From Opeltia flavorubescens (taxonomy: Eukaryota > Ascomycota > Lecanoromycetes > Teloschistales > Teloschistaceae), in NCBI GenBank assembly GCA_000442125.1, contig KE546971.1, positions 2,583-66,582 on the forward strand: DNA of 64,000 bases. Reading direction: 5' to 3'. A program made the position numbers and the translations under genes. The notes below the pieces were generated by a model. The model ran no database searches and was not told the origin of the DNA. It saw only the letters and a list, made by a program, of their open reading frames with translations. Shown here piece after piece: positions 15,257 through 29,995 of the stretch. The first letter of the stretch is position 1; every line of letters begins with the position of its first letter.

Positions 15257-16395
15257 TTTTTATATACTACTTTTTTCTTTTTAAAAGCCTAATTTTATAA
15301 GTATATTATTATAGTACAGCTTAAGCTTTAAAATAATTAATCTATTATCTTCTTAAATTAAAGTAAATAGGTATATTTTAAAAGGAATAAAGGAAGCGGG
15401 TATACTAATAGAAATATCTATTAATCAGTTAATATATTAGTAATAGCTTTTTACTTCTTTACCTATAAAACGCCTTTAATTAGTATATAGCCGTATAAAT
15501 TATCGAAACTCGATTATCTTTTTTCTAGTCTCTATTACTATTTATAGAGGCTTACTTATTATTTTTAGGCGCGTTAATACCGCGGAATCGTTTATTTTAT
15601 TCGATAATAAAACGTTATTTACTTCTAAAACCTATATTTCGGTAATACTAAAGCGCCTACAATCCTCGGTATTTTTAAATAGCTCCGATTCGGAACTACT
15701 TATTTTAAAAGAAATTATATAGTAGCTAGTTACGCCTCGACAACTTTTACCTCCAATATCGAGCTTTTATATAAAGCTACCTATAGCGGTATTACTAGCT
15801 TTTTTATCGAATTATAAAGCTAATCTCGATATAGACTTATTATCCTAGTTATTACTAGCGAAGGAATATCGGCGATAATAAAAATAGCTGGTCTATTATT
15901 AATCCGCTAGAAGTACCTTTAATCGCGGGATAAAAGGAAATAGTATTCTATTATAGTAATAACTATTATAGAGTCTTTTAATAATCTCGACTATAAATTC
16001 GTCTCTATTTTCGGCGGAAAGTTCGTTTTTATTATTAATAACTCCTATTCTATAAATAACGCTATCTCGATAATCGCCGGAGCTAGTAGTAAAAAAAAAA
16101 AATATAATAGTATACGGGCTAGTAAACCTATTAAAAGGTATAGCGATATACTTTTTTATAAATTTAATATAGATATTTTAAAGTACTAGATATAAGGAGA
16201 AAAAAATAAATAACTAGATTAGCGATTATATAATCTAATAGATATACTTTATTATTTATAATTCCCGTTTTTATCTATTTTTTAGATTAATATTATTTAA
16301 ATATAATATACTTTTTTTTTTTAAAATAGCTCGACTCCTCTATTTTAATATTAGATACTATCTATTAGTATTAGACCACCGTCTTAATAGGATTT

Positions 16396-16512
16396 TACTA
16401 CTAGTAGCTGGTAGGTAGCAACTAGTAAAGCTAGTAGCTGGTAGGACTGGTAGCTGGTAGAACTAGCAGCTGGTAGGGCTGGTAACTAGTAGAACTAGCA
16501 ACTGGTAGGGCT
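16396..16512 (+). repeat. 16-bp minisatellite rich in CTGGTAG
   Basis: Units of 16 bp repeat head to tail: AGCTGGTAGAACTAGC, AGCTGGTAGGGCTGGT, AACTAGTAGAACTAGC, AACTGGTAGGGCTACT. Alternate units resemble each other more, so a 32 bp higher-order unit is possible. TpG is kept here (CTGG), which is unusual for this half of the window. Confidence 0.8.
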
Positions 16513-17300
16513 ACTAGCCAGCGTAATACGGCTAAAACTTTTACGCGCTATAGCGCTACCAATTTCAATCCGATTTTTAAAAGTTTTATAGTATTAGAAT
16601 ACGCTTATAATACGTTTTAATTTAAACTATTATAAATACTATTATATATAGAACTAACGAAGTTATTTAACTATAAAAAAAACAGCTATTTTAATAGTTA
16701 AAAGCACTAACCGGATTTATAACTACGGTTATTCGATACCAACCGATAAAATTTATATTTATTTCGGGTCGAGAAGCCGATAAGGGATATTTTCTAATAT
16801 ATATATAATAATTTTATAGATTAAATAAATATATATAGTATAAAGTAAATTAATTACTAGAAAAAATTTATAGAAAAAAATCGAATCGCCTAATATTTAA
16901 TATAATAGAGCTAATTATTTAATTAGGCTAAAACTACTAAATTAGAATATTTTAGTATAATATACGCCTATAGCTCGTTTAAATAATATAAAAATAACTT
17001 TTATTAATAAATATATAAAGTTAAACTTTATAAAATTATTAATATTATAATATCGATAAAAATTTAATTTTACTCCTAATCTACTTTTAATAAATAACTA
17101 TCGGTTCCGTTTAATAATCGTATAATAATATCGACGGAAATATTTATAGATACTCTAGCGGATAAAAATTAACCGTAATACCGTTATTATAATATAAAGC
17201 GGTTAAATAATAAAAAAAAATTATAATTATTCGATAAAAGTTTTTATTTATAATTTTAATCGAATAGTTAATTAGTTATTAAAAGGCCGTTAAAAGGTTA

Positions 17301-17952
17301 AAAATTATTAAAATATACAATTTTTTATAAACGATAGAATTTATTATTTTTAGCTAGTTTTATTAATATTAAAGCCGTATTATAGGTAAATAATTATAAA
17401 TAAAACTGGATTTTATAGCGTTGTATTTTAGGATAAAAATCGTTAAAAATTTAATATTATTATTATAAATAAAACTTATAAAATAAATTTATAGCTCCGT
17501 TATAGATTATATAATATTTAAAATTAAAATTAAAATTAAAATTAATTTATTTAAAAAATAGAATTTTAAAAAAAATATTAATAGAAAAATTATAATTTAT
17601 TAATTTTTATTAAAAATTTTTTAAATTAATACTAATAGATTATTTAAATTTATAGATATAGATAATTTAAATAGGTTATTAATATAGCGACCGCTAATTA
17701 ATTAATATATTTAACCCGCGCTAAAATAGCTCGAAATAGAAAATTAAAATAAGATAGGCTAGATTAATAAATTATTTTTTTTTTTACCGATATTTACTAT
17801 AAACGTATATTTTAATAAATAGATTATATTATAATATAATATACTAATTAAAATTTTTAATATTATTAATAGCTTTTAAATTTAGTATAATAAATTTATT
17901 AATTTAACTAATTTATTTATTATAAAAAACGGAAAGATTATTTTTTATTTTC

Positions 17953-17989
<37 letters not shown>

Positions 17990-20900
17990 TTTTCCTTTTT
18001 ATTATTTTATTATTTCCGGGTATACTATAATATATATATAGGTTCGTTATCTAAATTTTTATTTATTAAATAGGAATTATTATTAGTCTTTAAATTTTTA
18101 TCGATTTTAGTTATATTATTGTCGGTTTTATCTATTATAGTAATATCCTCGCTAGTAGTTATTAATTTTTTATCGTTAATAATAAAATTATTAAAGTCTT
18201 CGCTTAATAAAGTTTTAATTATATTTATATTTATATTTCTATTTAGATTTTTTTAAAGAACTTAATTATTATTTATCTTTTTAGTTTAGCTATTATATAA
18301 CTTTTAAAATTTTTTTAGTTTTTTTTTTAATTAGAATATTAATATTTTCTATTCTAAATTCTAGAAATTATATATAATCCTATATATACTTTTATATTAT
18401 CTTTTAACTCTTATTATAAATATTTATTTTTCGTTAATAATTTCTTTATATAATTTATTAAATCGGCGGTTAAAGTATTATATATTAAAAAAAAGTATAG
18501 AGATTTAAATCTATTTAATCCTATTATACTTTAATTTTAACTATAACCTCTAAATAATACGTAAAAGTTATAGAAGTCGGTTAATTTTTTAAAATTCGAT
18601 TATTAATATAATTATATCGTTAATTATATTTATTATTTATTTTATATCTAATTTTTTAATCTATTTTAAACGACTTTAAAGCTTTATAAATTTACTTTTT
18701 TTTTCCTTTTCGATTTTACATTAAATATTTAGATTATATTCGCTTTTAGAACCAGAGTCTCTATAAATAGAAAATATATTATTATATATAAAAATATAAT
18801 TCTATTTCTTTAAATACGTCTAATTATTATCGGTTACTTTTTAAAATAATATTAATATATTAAAGCCGTCTACTTCCGGATATTCTATAAAAGATAGAAA
18901 TTATAATATAATTAGATTTAAATTTAAATTTATATAAAAGGAATTTAAAACGCTATAAATAATAATTAATAAATATATTATACTATTATAAACGATTTAA
19001 TAAAAGGGTTTTAATTATTAAAAACTATTATTAATTTTTTAAATGAGATTTTTTATATAATATAAATTTATATATTAAAGTACAATATTTAAATTTTTTA
19101 CTAATTTAGCGCTAAAGATATTAAAAAATATAATATAAAGAAAATAAAATTAAAAATAAAATTTAAAAATCGAAAATAAAATTAAAAATAGAATTTAAAA
19201 ATTAGAATTTATATTATACTAATTAATAATAGAAAAAAAATCAGGATAAAGACTTTTTATATTATTAAAATTAGCGTTAAAATTATAATTATTACTTTTT
19301 AAAATTAAAAAAAAATAAATTTTAAATAGTTTATATTAATAATATAAATTATAAAAACGGTTAATTTATTAATAGTATTTATTAAAAAAAATATAAAATT
19401 TATTTANTTTTTAATTAATAATTTAAATTATTTTTATAAAATATAATAAAACTTTTAATAAATTATTATTAAAATTTTAATCGCGATCTATTAAAATAAT
19501 AAAAAAATAAATATAAAATAACTTTATAATAAAAATTTAAAAGTAATAAATTTATAAATAGGATTTATTTTAAAAAACGCGAAATTTATTTAATTATTAA
19601 TTTATAATTTAAGCCGTCCGTAATAAATATAATAAAATTATTATTTTTAATAAAAGCTAAATAATTAACTAGAAAAATATATTTTTAAAAGGCGGTTAAT
19701 AAATAAAAAAATTAAATAAAAATTATTATTTTATATTTATTTTAAATATATTAATATATAATAAATACTAGGATTTTTTATATATTTAATATTTAAAGAA
19801 GTTAATAGTTATAAATAAAAATTAAAAAAAAAAATCTATAAAAAATTTTCGAAAGCTCGTTAAATTAATAAAAAAATTTAAAATATAATAATTTTCGAAT
19901 AAAATTATTTTCGAAATATTATTTAATCCTTTTTAAAATTTAATAATAAGATAAATTTTAAATATAAGCGGTTAAAATAGAATTATATTTAATTATAAAA
20001 ATATATTAATTTTTTTCGCGAATTCGATATTAAAATAAATAATATATAATAATAATTAAAATTCGGTTTTATTTAATTTTTAAAATCGAATAGAATTCTA
20101 TATAAATTTTAGTAATAGATAAAATAAATAATAATAATAGTTTATATTCGATTTTAAAATAAAATATTATAGTAAATAATTATAATTAAATTTTTTTTAG
20201 TATAAATAAAAATAAAAAATTAATAATAAATCGATTTTACGCTTTAATAAAAAATTTAAATAAACTCTAATTAAATATATTTATAAAAATAAATAATCTT
20301 AAAAAAAAAATACGCTAGTAGATTTTATATAATAATTTTATATTGATTAATCGTAAAAAAAGTTTAAATTATAAATAAATCGATTAATAATTAAATTTAA
20401 TTATAAACTAATTCGAGTTTTAAAAAAATATATTATTAGTTATAATCGCTATTTACTATATTTAAATAAAAAAATATAGATTAATAAATTTTTATTTATT
20501 TTTAATTTAAAAAAAAATTAATTAAATATTAAAAAAGAAATAATTACTATTAGATAAATATTGAACGGAAAATTCGAAATATATAATCGGTATTTTTATT
20601 TAGTAAGTTATAAAATTTATTTAATTAATTTATTTTTATAAAAATCGGTTTATATATTTTCTTTAATTATAAAAAATTTTAAAAATTTTTTAGTTTTTTA
20701 TTTATTATAGCGTTTTTATTAAAAAAAAAAGGAATAAAATAAAATAAAAAAGTAAAAAGGAAAAAGATACGAAGATATAAAATAAAAAAAATATAAAAAT
20801 ATTATTTTAAAGAAGGAATATTAAGAATATAAAATAAAAAAAGAATAAATTTTATATTTAATTTTAAAAATCGAATTTTATTAATAATTCGAAATTTAAA

Positions 20901-21500
20901 AGGCTTTAAAAACGTGGAAATTTAATAAAAAATCCGAATTTAATTTTAAAAACTAGTTAAAATTAATTAATCGACTATTAATATTTTATATAGATTATTA
21001 ATAATTTAAATATTAGAAATTAATAATAAAAGAAAATAAAATAAAAACTAGTTATAATTAGTACTAATAATTTAAAGTAATAAAGATATAATTATAAAAA
21101 ATTTTATATATAAACTATAATAGTTCTATAAATTCTTTTAATTAAAAAGTTTTCTATTTTAATATTAAATAAGCTTAATAGATAAGCCGAGGATCCCGCG
21201 GCTATAGAAAAAAAAAATTTAAATTAGTTTTTTAATACTACTATCTAATCTTAAATTTAATTATATTATTTCCGATTATTATAATTATATTTTTTTTTAT
21301 TTAAATCGCTCTATAATAATAGCTAATTAATTATTTAATCTTTTGGTTTTATTTATTTTTATTATTAAATTTAGCTTTAAATTAATTAAATTATTATATT
21401 ATTAATTATTTAGCTTATTAAATTTTTAAATTTTTTTTATTTATTTATTTTTTTTTAATTATAGACCCTTTTAAATTTCTATTATTATTTAATATATATC
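17301..21500. repeat. Heavily RIP-mutated AT-rich repeat DNA
   Basis: Nearly pure A/T with scattered surviving CpG, dense stops and one N near 19,407. No recognisable gene, RNA or transposon remnant is visible. Confidence 0.8.
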
Positions 21501-24500
21501 TATATTAGTTTATTATATTTATTCGCCCTAATATCGATTAATATTTTTTTATATTATTCCTACTAGTATTCGCTTTTATATCTACTCCCGAAATTTATTC
21601 TTAAAGTAAATTAATATTTTTAAACTCTCTATTATTATATTTTAGTATTAGTAATTCTTTTTTCCCGGGATTATTTTATATATACCCGCTTTATTTATTT
21701 CTACTAACTCTCGCTATTAATTATATTATATTTATAATAGAAAATATTAATAATAACCTTTAAACCGCGCTAATTCTTTTTATTTTTATAGCCGTTTTTT
21801 TTACCGGTTATAATCCGTTTTAATCGCCTAGTATTCCGTTTTTATATAATAAAATATATAATATTTTAAACTACCTACTTTTTTTATAAGTAAATAATAT
21901 ATATATTATCCTTAAAGTATATTTAATAAATTTTATAACGCTTAAATCTTTTTTTATAATTCGCGGGCTTTTTATTTATATTATTTTATAATTATACTCC
22001 CGCCTATAATAGGAATAATTCGGGGGGCTTGTAATAATAATTATCTATTTAGGAACGGGTTTATAAAAGTAGAAAATTAATAATAGCTAGTAGAAATATT
22101 ATCTACGGCCACTACTTTTAAATTATACTCTTCGTATAATTTTTCCCCCGCTTTATATCCTTCTCGATTTTTCCTACTATCTATATATATATTTAATATT
22201 ACTCGTTTATATAAGATGTTTAAATAACGTTTTATTAATTAACCCTTTATATTTATAAAGGATTTTTTCTAATTTTACCCTTTTATACGGCCCCGAATTA
22301 TTATTATTTTATTTATTTATCTATTCCGGTTTACGCGACTACTCTTTTAGTTATAATTAAATAACGTCCGTAGCTCGCTAATATAGATAATTTATCGAAT
22401 ATAAAAAATATCGATCTTAGTTTTAAAAGTATTTATAGTAATAATAGTATTAAATCGCTAGTTATACTAGAACTAATAGAATTTTTTTTTTTTATTATTA
22501 ATATTATAAAAATACGCTTTATAATTAATAAATTCCGTTAATAACTAGTAATCTTCTACCGAACCGCTATAAATTACTAGTTTTTTATTACCGGTTAGCG
22601 TCCCTCGGATTTTTTAGATTACCTATAATAACTTATTTTTCTGCTTTTATAATATTTAGATTTAAATACGGTATATTTAATATTAAATAATTTTTTATAT
22701 AATTATAGCTCGGAATATTTAAACGTCGCTAGGCTAAATTTATATTTATTTTATAAATCGACCTTCTTTTAATAGAGGTAATATAGTGGTTAATATTACT
22801 ATAAAAATCTAGGCCCGATTTAGCTCTTTTAATTTCTATAATCGGGGCTAGAAATCCAGTTAATTATTTAATACTATATAATATTTATTAATAATAATCC
22901 GGTCTAGTTATTTTTATCCCCGAATACAATTAATAAATTAGATAAAATTATTATTATAAGCGGATTTAGGCGTAATTAATACGATTCTAGTATTATTTAA
23001 TAAACTCTATTAATTCTATTTCCTATATTCGATATCTATTTTCTAATATCGTCGATATAAATCTTATTATAATATAATTAACGGAATTATAATCTAGATA
23101 AATCGATTAACGATTTACCCGTCGAAATCTAGTAGAAATTTAATTTATAATACTAATTTCTTCTTTATTATAAAACGCCGGTAATATAAATAATAAATTC
23201 TTTTTTTTTCTAGTAGATATAATAATTAATATACGTTTCTAGCCGGTTATAATAGATTTTATAATAACCTTTTAAAACCTTTAAAACTCTATTTATTTAT
23301 TTTATATTATTTTTTATAGTTTTATATTTATATCGATAGTTTATAATTATTAATATCGTTTATAGCGTCCGCTTTTAATATTTATTTTCTATTCTACTAG
23401 TTTACGCTTCCCTCTACTTTTTTTAGAAACCTAGAATTCTAGTAAATAATACTAGTTTTTATTAGTTTTACGGAATTTCTACTATATTCCCTCTACTATT
23501 CTATTTTACTCTCGGATACCACGTGTATATATAAGGCCTGCGATATATATATTATATTTTATCTATATATCTTCGATTTTATCTTTTTAGGTTTTATTAT
23601 TTTAATTTTTTTTATTATACTTTATTCGTTTTTCGCTTTTATATAGATATTTTTAGCTAATAGTAATACTAATATCTCGCTATAGCTATAATATTAAACT
23701 TTTCTTTAACGTTTTTTTACTAGCTTTTTTTATCTTTTAATTTATTTATACCGGCGTCTATTTATATTTATAGGTATTAGTATATTATAACTTCTATTAC
23801 TATTAATATTATCCTTTATTATAGATCTTTTATAAAGCGTTCTATACCGGCCGTATTAATTATACGTTCTATACTATTAAAATATCTATTTTATACGGTA
23901 AAAAGTAATAAATAACTTTTATATCGCTATTAATATTATATTTTTTATAGTAATATATAACTAACTCTATTTAACTACTTTATAGGATATTACTACCGAA
24001 CCCCCTACTAATAAATATATTATAGCTTTAATCTTTTCCGAAACTCTACCTATATATATTTAAAAATTTAGGTCTATAAATATTTTATTTTTATATCTAT
24101 TATATTAATATTACTAGTAATTTATAGTATTAATCGACTAATTTATACTATTTTTAGCTTTTATATAAACTAATAATATTATCGTATTACTATAGGATAT
24201 TTAATATAATTAAACGATCGATTAACTACGTTTAATTATCTACCGGCTATAGGTTTCGTTTATTTTAAATAAAATTATACCCGATACTTTTTTAAATAGA
24301 ATTATCCCGTAATTAATATTATAAAATACTAGAAAAATCCTTTTCGGATATATATAGAACCTTCTTTAACGCTCGATAGGTCTCGAATATTAAACTATAT
24401 ATTATATTCTATAACTAATTTATATTAAACTCGAATTTTTTATATTAAATCTAATTTCCTATTTAATTAATATTACCGGGTGTAGTATTAGTTCTAATAA

Positions 24501-25220
24501 TTTTTATATTATAGCTATAACGATTAAAGATCTATTATATCGCTTTTTAGTTCCCTCGAATTATAATTCTATCTACTAGTTTAGTTATTAGATCTAATAA
24601 ATTAGGTTCTTCCTCTTCGATATATTTATAATTTTTATTTATATATTAATATACTATTTAAATTATTATAAACCGCGCTATTTTAATAATCTAGAATATA
24701 ATAGGAGGATATTAATTAATCCCGCGCTATCTTTCGGGCTTAACTACTAAAACCGCTATAGCGTATATTATAGGCAACTTATACTCGTGGCCTCGGTATT
24801 TATATACTAATAATATTAGGTAAAATTATAAATAAATAGCCTATAACTTTTATAATCGGATCGATTTAATCTAATCTAATATTATACTACTACTACTAAT
24901 ATTACTAGCGGGGTTACTACTACTATTATTACTACTATTTAACCGATCTTTATTTTTACGCTAGATTTATTAATTATAAATCTATCGAACTCTTTAAATA
25001 ATAGTTTTAAACCTTATTTTTTCCTATTTTTAAAATATATAGACGGGCCTTTTATTTTTTCGAGCCCGAATACGGATAAAAAACGCGAGAATCTACTTTT
25101 ATAGCCGGGTATAATTCTTTAGTACCTCGGGGTCTATATATAGCTATAAAGGATAATACTTAATTTATTTAGCTTTACTACGTATAATTTTAATATATAA
25201 AAAGTACCTAGTTTATTTTT
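21501..25220. repeat. Moderately RIP-mutated repeat block, upstream part
   Basis: This sequence keeps many CpG, CpC and CpT steps (for example 22,000-22,060 and 24,700-25,100) but is poor in CpA and TpG. It runs without an obvious break into the 1.2 kb repeat at 25,221. That suggests 21.5-26.4 kb is one fossil element, about 5 kb long, whose right end also occurs at 35.8-37.0 kb. No conserved domain could be read through the stops, so the family is open. Confidence 0.55.
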
Positions 25221-26418
25221 TAACCGTTTATTAATAATATAAAAGTATATTATTTATAGTATTCTATATAATATTTACTAGCGGTTCTTTTTTTATATTT
25301 AGAGTTTTAACTAAATCTATTAATTCTTACCGGTTTAATTTTTAAAAATATTTAGGCTATTTTATTATTTCTAGTTATAGCACGAACTTGGTATCTTTTT
25401 AATAGTTTTTAATTTCTACTTTTATTCTCCGTTCTAACGCCCGTTATATATTCTAAACCTACTATCTAGCTACTACTATTATATTAGTAGATATAAATTC
25501 GTCGGTTTCGTTAATAGCTAATATTAATAAGCTAATCTAAAAGTAATTACTACTTTACGTTAATAGGAATATCTATTAATATTTAACCCGAGCCTAAAGT
25601 TTATAATAGGACCTTTATACTTTATACTTAGAACGTATTTATAATCTAAAATATTCTCGGGTGTAATAGTTTTTTAAAATACCTACTATTAGTATTATAA
25701 AATAATAGGTGGATTTAACTATATAGGTCTATACGTTATAATATACTTTTAGTTTCGGAATAAATTTATTTAATTTTTAAATTACTTTAAAATCTATAAA
25801 ATCTTAAATAACTAACGTTACTTCTACCTCGCGTTTAATTTTTAGAGCTTCCTTATTAAAAACTTTATAATAATACCCTTTTAGATACCCTATTATATTA
25901 CTAGGTTAAATAGTATATTTATATATTTTATAGAATACGACTCGTTATTAAAATAATATAGTAAAGAATTAGTTTATTTTAAAAGGATAGAAATATAAAT
26001 AGAAATAGAATCTAAATTATATATATAGTAAGGCTATTTTAAAAAATAGAAGATATAAAAGTATAAAAAAAGATTAAAAACGTTATTTATTTTAAAAAGG
26101 TTATATATATAAACTAAACCTAAACTTTAACGCGCGAAAAAGCGGTTTAATATCCCCTATTAATATTCGCTAGCGATATTTTCCTAGCTTATACTTACTA
26201 TAACCAGATTTAATAAACGAAATTAAAAGAGTACGTTTTAATACGCTCGCCGAGCTTATTAATTAGAGTTATTATTAATTTAAATCTAATCGGTAAAAGT
26301 TTTATTATTTAACCCCCCCGGTTTTTTATAATTTAACCCCCCGGCCACCCGGCAGCCCTATAAGGCGCCCACCTAAATTTTATAATTCAACCTTTAATTA
26401 TAAATATATATAGAATAG
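25221..26418 (+). repeat. Direct repeat, copy 1 (less mutated)
   Basis: From TAACCGTTTATTAATAATAT to a C-rich end (AACCCCCCCGG, CCACCCGGCAGCCC, then TTTAATTATAAATATATA) this 1.2 kb sequence aligns by eye to 35,820-37,018 in the same orientation. Copy 1 keeps many C residues that are T in copy 2, mostly CpT and CpC sites. The C-rich right end is the least altered part. It could be a long terminal repeat or the 3' end shared by a full and a 5'-truncated element; one window cannot tell. Confidence 0.85.
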
Positions 26419-29400
26419 GCTAGTCCGTGTTTATAATATAATAAATATTTTTTATATTATTAACCGCTGAATTTATATCGAATTAATTATTATAAAAATA
26501 TTTTTTTTTATTTTTCTACTATTAAATAGAATTTAGTAATTTATACTAACTTTTTTTATAATTTTTTCTTTAAAATATTTTATAGTATATTATTATATTT
26601 TAAAAAATAATTTTTTTAATAAACGAAAAATATTTATAAAATAAAAGAAAATTTATATTAATATATTTATTCTATAATTATTAATAAAATATCTATTATA
26701 ATAATTATTATAATTATATTTTAAAAATTATTAATATTTTTAAAATTTTTTTTAAATANTAATANAAATTAAAATAATAGTTTTTAAAATATACTAATTT
26801 ATAAATATATATTTTAATATATTTATTTTAAATAAAATAAAATTTTCTCGAATTAAAATTAAAAAAAAATAAAATAAAGGTATTTTTTATATATTAATTT
26901 TTCTTTTATAATTTTTTATTAGTTTTTTTAAATATATATTCGCTTTTATTTTTATAATTAATAAAAAATTTTAATATTATAATTATANAATNTAAAAATT
27001 TAAATTANTATAAAAATTATTATATTTATATTTAAAGTTTATTATTATTATTTTTATTATTTAAAATATTTTAAAAATATAAATTTCTATTATTTTTTAT
27101 ACGAGTATTTTTGAAATTATAATTAACTTTAATTTAAACTATATATATTATTATATATTTATTTTAAATAAGTTTAAAATTATTATTTTAATATTTATAC
27201 TATTATAAAAATTATTATAATATATTATTATTCGATTTTTAATTATATCGCTACTACTATTATTATTTTTTAATTTTTAAAAAATATATTTTAATATTTT
27301 TTAATTTTTTTTATAGTATTTTCAATTTTAAAAATTACCTATTAATCCGCTTTTTTTTTTTTTTAATTTTATTTTTTTTAGGGTAAAATTTTTTAAACGC
27401 TTTTTTATTTTTTTAATATACGAATTTTAATTTAATTTTTATTTTAATTTATATTTTAATTAAAATTCTACTAATTTTTTTAATTTATTATAATTAGAAA
27501 TTATAAAATTTAATAATAATAAATTACAAATCGAAATAATTATTATAATAATTTATAATTTAAAATAGATAAAAATAAAAAAAAAATAAAAATAGATCGA
27601 TTTTATATATTCTATAATATAATATTTATAATAGCTATAAATTAAAATAATTATTATAATAATCTTTAATATATAATATTATTAATATAAAAATAATAAA
27701 AATAAAAAATAATCGATTATTTATATTTAATATTAAAAATTCTATATTAATTATATATTAAAATAATTATTATAATAGTTTATTTAATATAATATATTAA
27801 AAAAAAAAAAAAAAAAAAAATATTCGATTTTATATATTTTATATTAGAAACTTTATATTAATATCTATTAAATTAAAATATAATTTTTTTTTTTTTATAG
27901 TTATAAAGCTTTTATTAAAATTTATATTAATATTATTAAATTTAATTAAAATTATAAAAATTTAATTATATAATAATATATTAATATTTTTTTTACTTTT
28001 TTTTTTTTTATTTTTTAAACTTTTTAGCGGTAAAAGTATTTATATTATAAATTTTTTTTAATTTATACTATTATTATATTAATTTTTATAGTTAATTAAT
28101 AATAAAAATTAGTAAAATTAAAATTTAAAAAGCTAATATATATAAAAAAAAAAAAAATTAGTAATTATAGAAAATATAAAATAATATAAAATATATAAAA
28201 CCTTATAATCTATTAATATCGGATATACCCGCTAATATTAAACTATAGCTTTCTTTATTATTTAAATATTTTCGTAAAATAAACTATTATAATAATTATT
28301 ATAATATTTTAATTTTTATTATATAATAAATTTATATTATTCTAGTCGATATAAAAAAAATTTAATTAATTTAATAAAAATTATAGGAGTTATAATAAAG
28401 TAATTAAATTAATAATAATATATTAATAAATTTTTATTATTTTTATAAATTTAAAAAAAAAAAATTTTATTAAAATTTTTTTTTTTTTTTATAAATATCT
28501 TTTATTTATTTAATTCTTTAGTTTTTTATTATTAAAACTTTTAATTATTATATAATTGGTTATTTTTTATAGTAATTATTATAGTAGTAAAAGTTAACGT
28601 ATTCCAATATATAAAATCAGCTATTTTTAAAAATTAACTAGGTTTTTATTTTATATTTTATTTTTTAAAATAAAATTTTAATTTTAAATTTCTATTTTAA
28701 TATTAATATTTATATTATAAATATTTTTAAAAGGAAAGCGTCTAATTAAAATAACCGTTAAAAAAATAATAAATAAAACGCTATATAAATAATTTATTAA
28801 ATATTTAAAACTTTTATAAAAATATATTTATAAATATAAATCTAATTATAAATTATAATAATTATTATAATAATTAAATTTCGATTTAATATTAATTTAG
28901 TTAAAATATTTTAAAAAATTAAAAAATATTAAAAAACTACTAAACCTTTAATTTTTTTTATACTATTCTTCTATTTAATTCGCGAAATTACTTAAAATAT
29001 AACTTTTAAAGCTATTATTAGAACTAAAACTAATTAATTTTAAATTTTAAAAAGTTTTTATTTTAAAAAGAACGCTTTATATATTTTATTAGAAATATTT
29101 TCTATTATATTAGTATTATAGTTCGAAAATAAATTATTTTTATTTTTATTCGATTATTTTTATAATAATCTTTATAGTATTAAATATAACTATTATTTAT
29201 ATTAAATATATTATTATTTTATTAAAAAACGTATAGCTAATTATATATTTTATAGTTTTTTAATATAGATAAATATAATTAAACTACTATTATTATATTA
29301 ATTTTTCTAGATAATATTATCCGTATTTTTTATTAATATAAATATTCAAATTTTTTTCCTTTTATACTTAAATTAAAAGCGGTATTATATATATAAAAAT

Positions 29401-29860
29401 AATATAAAATATAGAAACGGAAATAATATAAAATATTTAAATAATAATAAAAAAAAATACAAAAATAAAAAAAATAAAAATTATAAGTCCGGGAAATTAC
29501 TATTATTAGAACAGCTAGGTTTATTAATTATAAAATAATAAATAATAAAAATTAAAAGGAAATAAAAAATTTAAATAATAATAATAATAAAAATATAATA
29601 AAAAATAAAAGAAATAGTAATAAAATTATATTAGAAAATAAAAAATAAAATAGTAATAAAATTATAATAAAAAATAAAAAATAAAAAAATAATAAAATTA
29701 TAATAAAAAATAGAAGATAAAATAGTAATAAAATTATAATAGAAAATAAAAAAATTAAAAATTAATAATTAGATAAATAATTACTATAATATTTACTATT
29801 AATAAATTTTATAATAAAATTATTATAATAATTACTATAAAAATTCTATAAATAAATTAA
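26419..29860. repeat. Heavily RIP-mutated AT-rich repeat DNA
   Basis: Nearly pure A/T with a few unresolved bases (26,759-26,764 and 26,987-27,008). Simple runs and short AT tandems dominate, including recurring AATTATTATAATAATTTATAAT-like pieces around 27,530-27,790. No gene or named element is visible. Confidence 0.8.
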
Positions 29861-29869
29861 CGTAATAAA

Positions 29870-29995
29870 ATTTCGAGTTAATTTATAAAAACTTTAATTT
29901 AATCTATAAAAACCCTATTTTAATTTATAAAAAACTCAACCCGTATAAATTAGGGTCAATCAGGCTAAAATCCGACTCAACCCAATTTATTCCGA
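29870..29995. repeat. Small CpA-containing island with internal repeats
   Basis: Within RIP-mutated DNA this short piece keeps several CpA steps (ACTCAACCC twice, GTCAATCAGG). AATTTATAAAAA-like motifs recur just before it. Because RIP acts mainly on longer duplications, a short late insertion or a single-copy remnant could escape. The nature of the piece is unknown. Confidence 0.45.

Larger units (their letters stand above)
14401..17300. repeat. Moderately RIP-mutated repeat block with minisatellites
   Basis: C and G are more frequent than in neighbouring blocks; CpT and ApG are preserved but CpA and TpG are depleted. The block contains a short TAGATAATAGATAG-like tandem around 14,770-14,880 and the two cleaner minisatellites listed separately. 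Coding frames are destroyed by stops. It is a probable fossil repeat of unassigned family. Confidence 0.55.

Noticed and set aside
26318-26360. C-rich runs (ACCCCCCCGG, CCACCCGG) as telomere-like sequence
   Set aside because: There is no tandem TTAGGG/CCCTAA array; the same C-rich end recurs at 36.9 kb as part of a dispersed repeat.
29915-29960. AACCCTA- and TTAGGG-like words as an interstitial telomere
   Set aside because: Only isolated words occur, with no tandem array.
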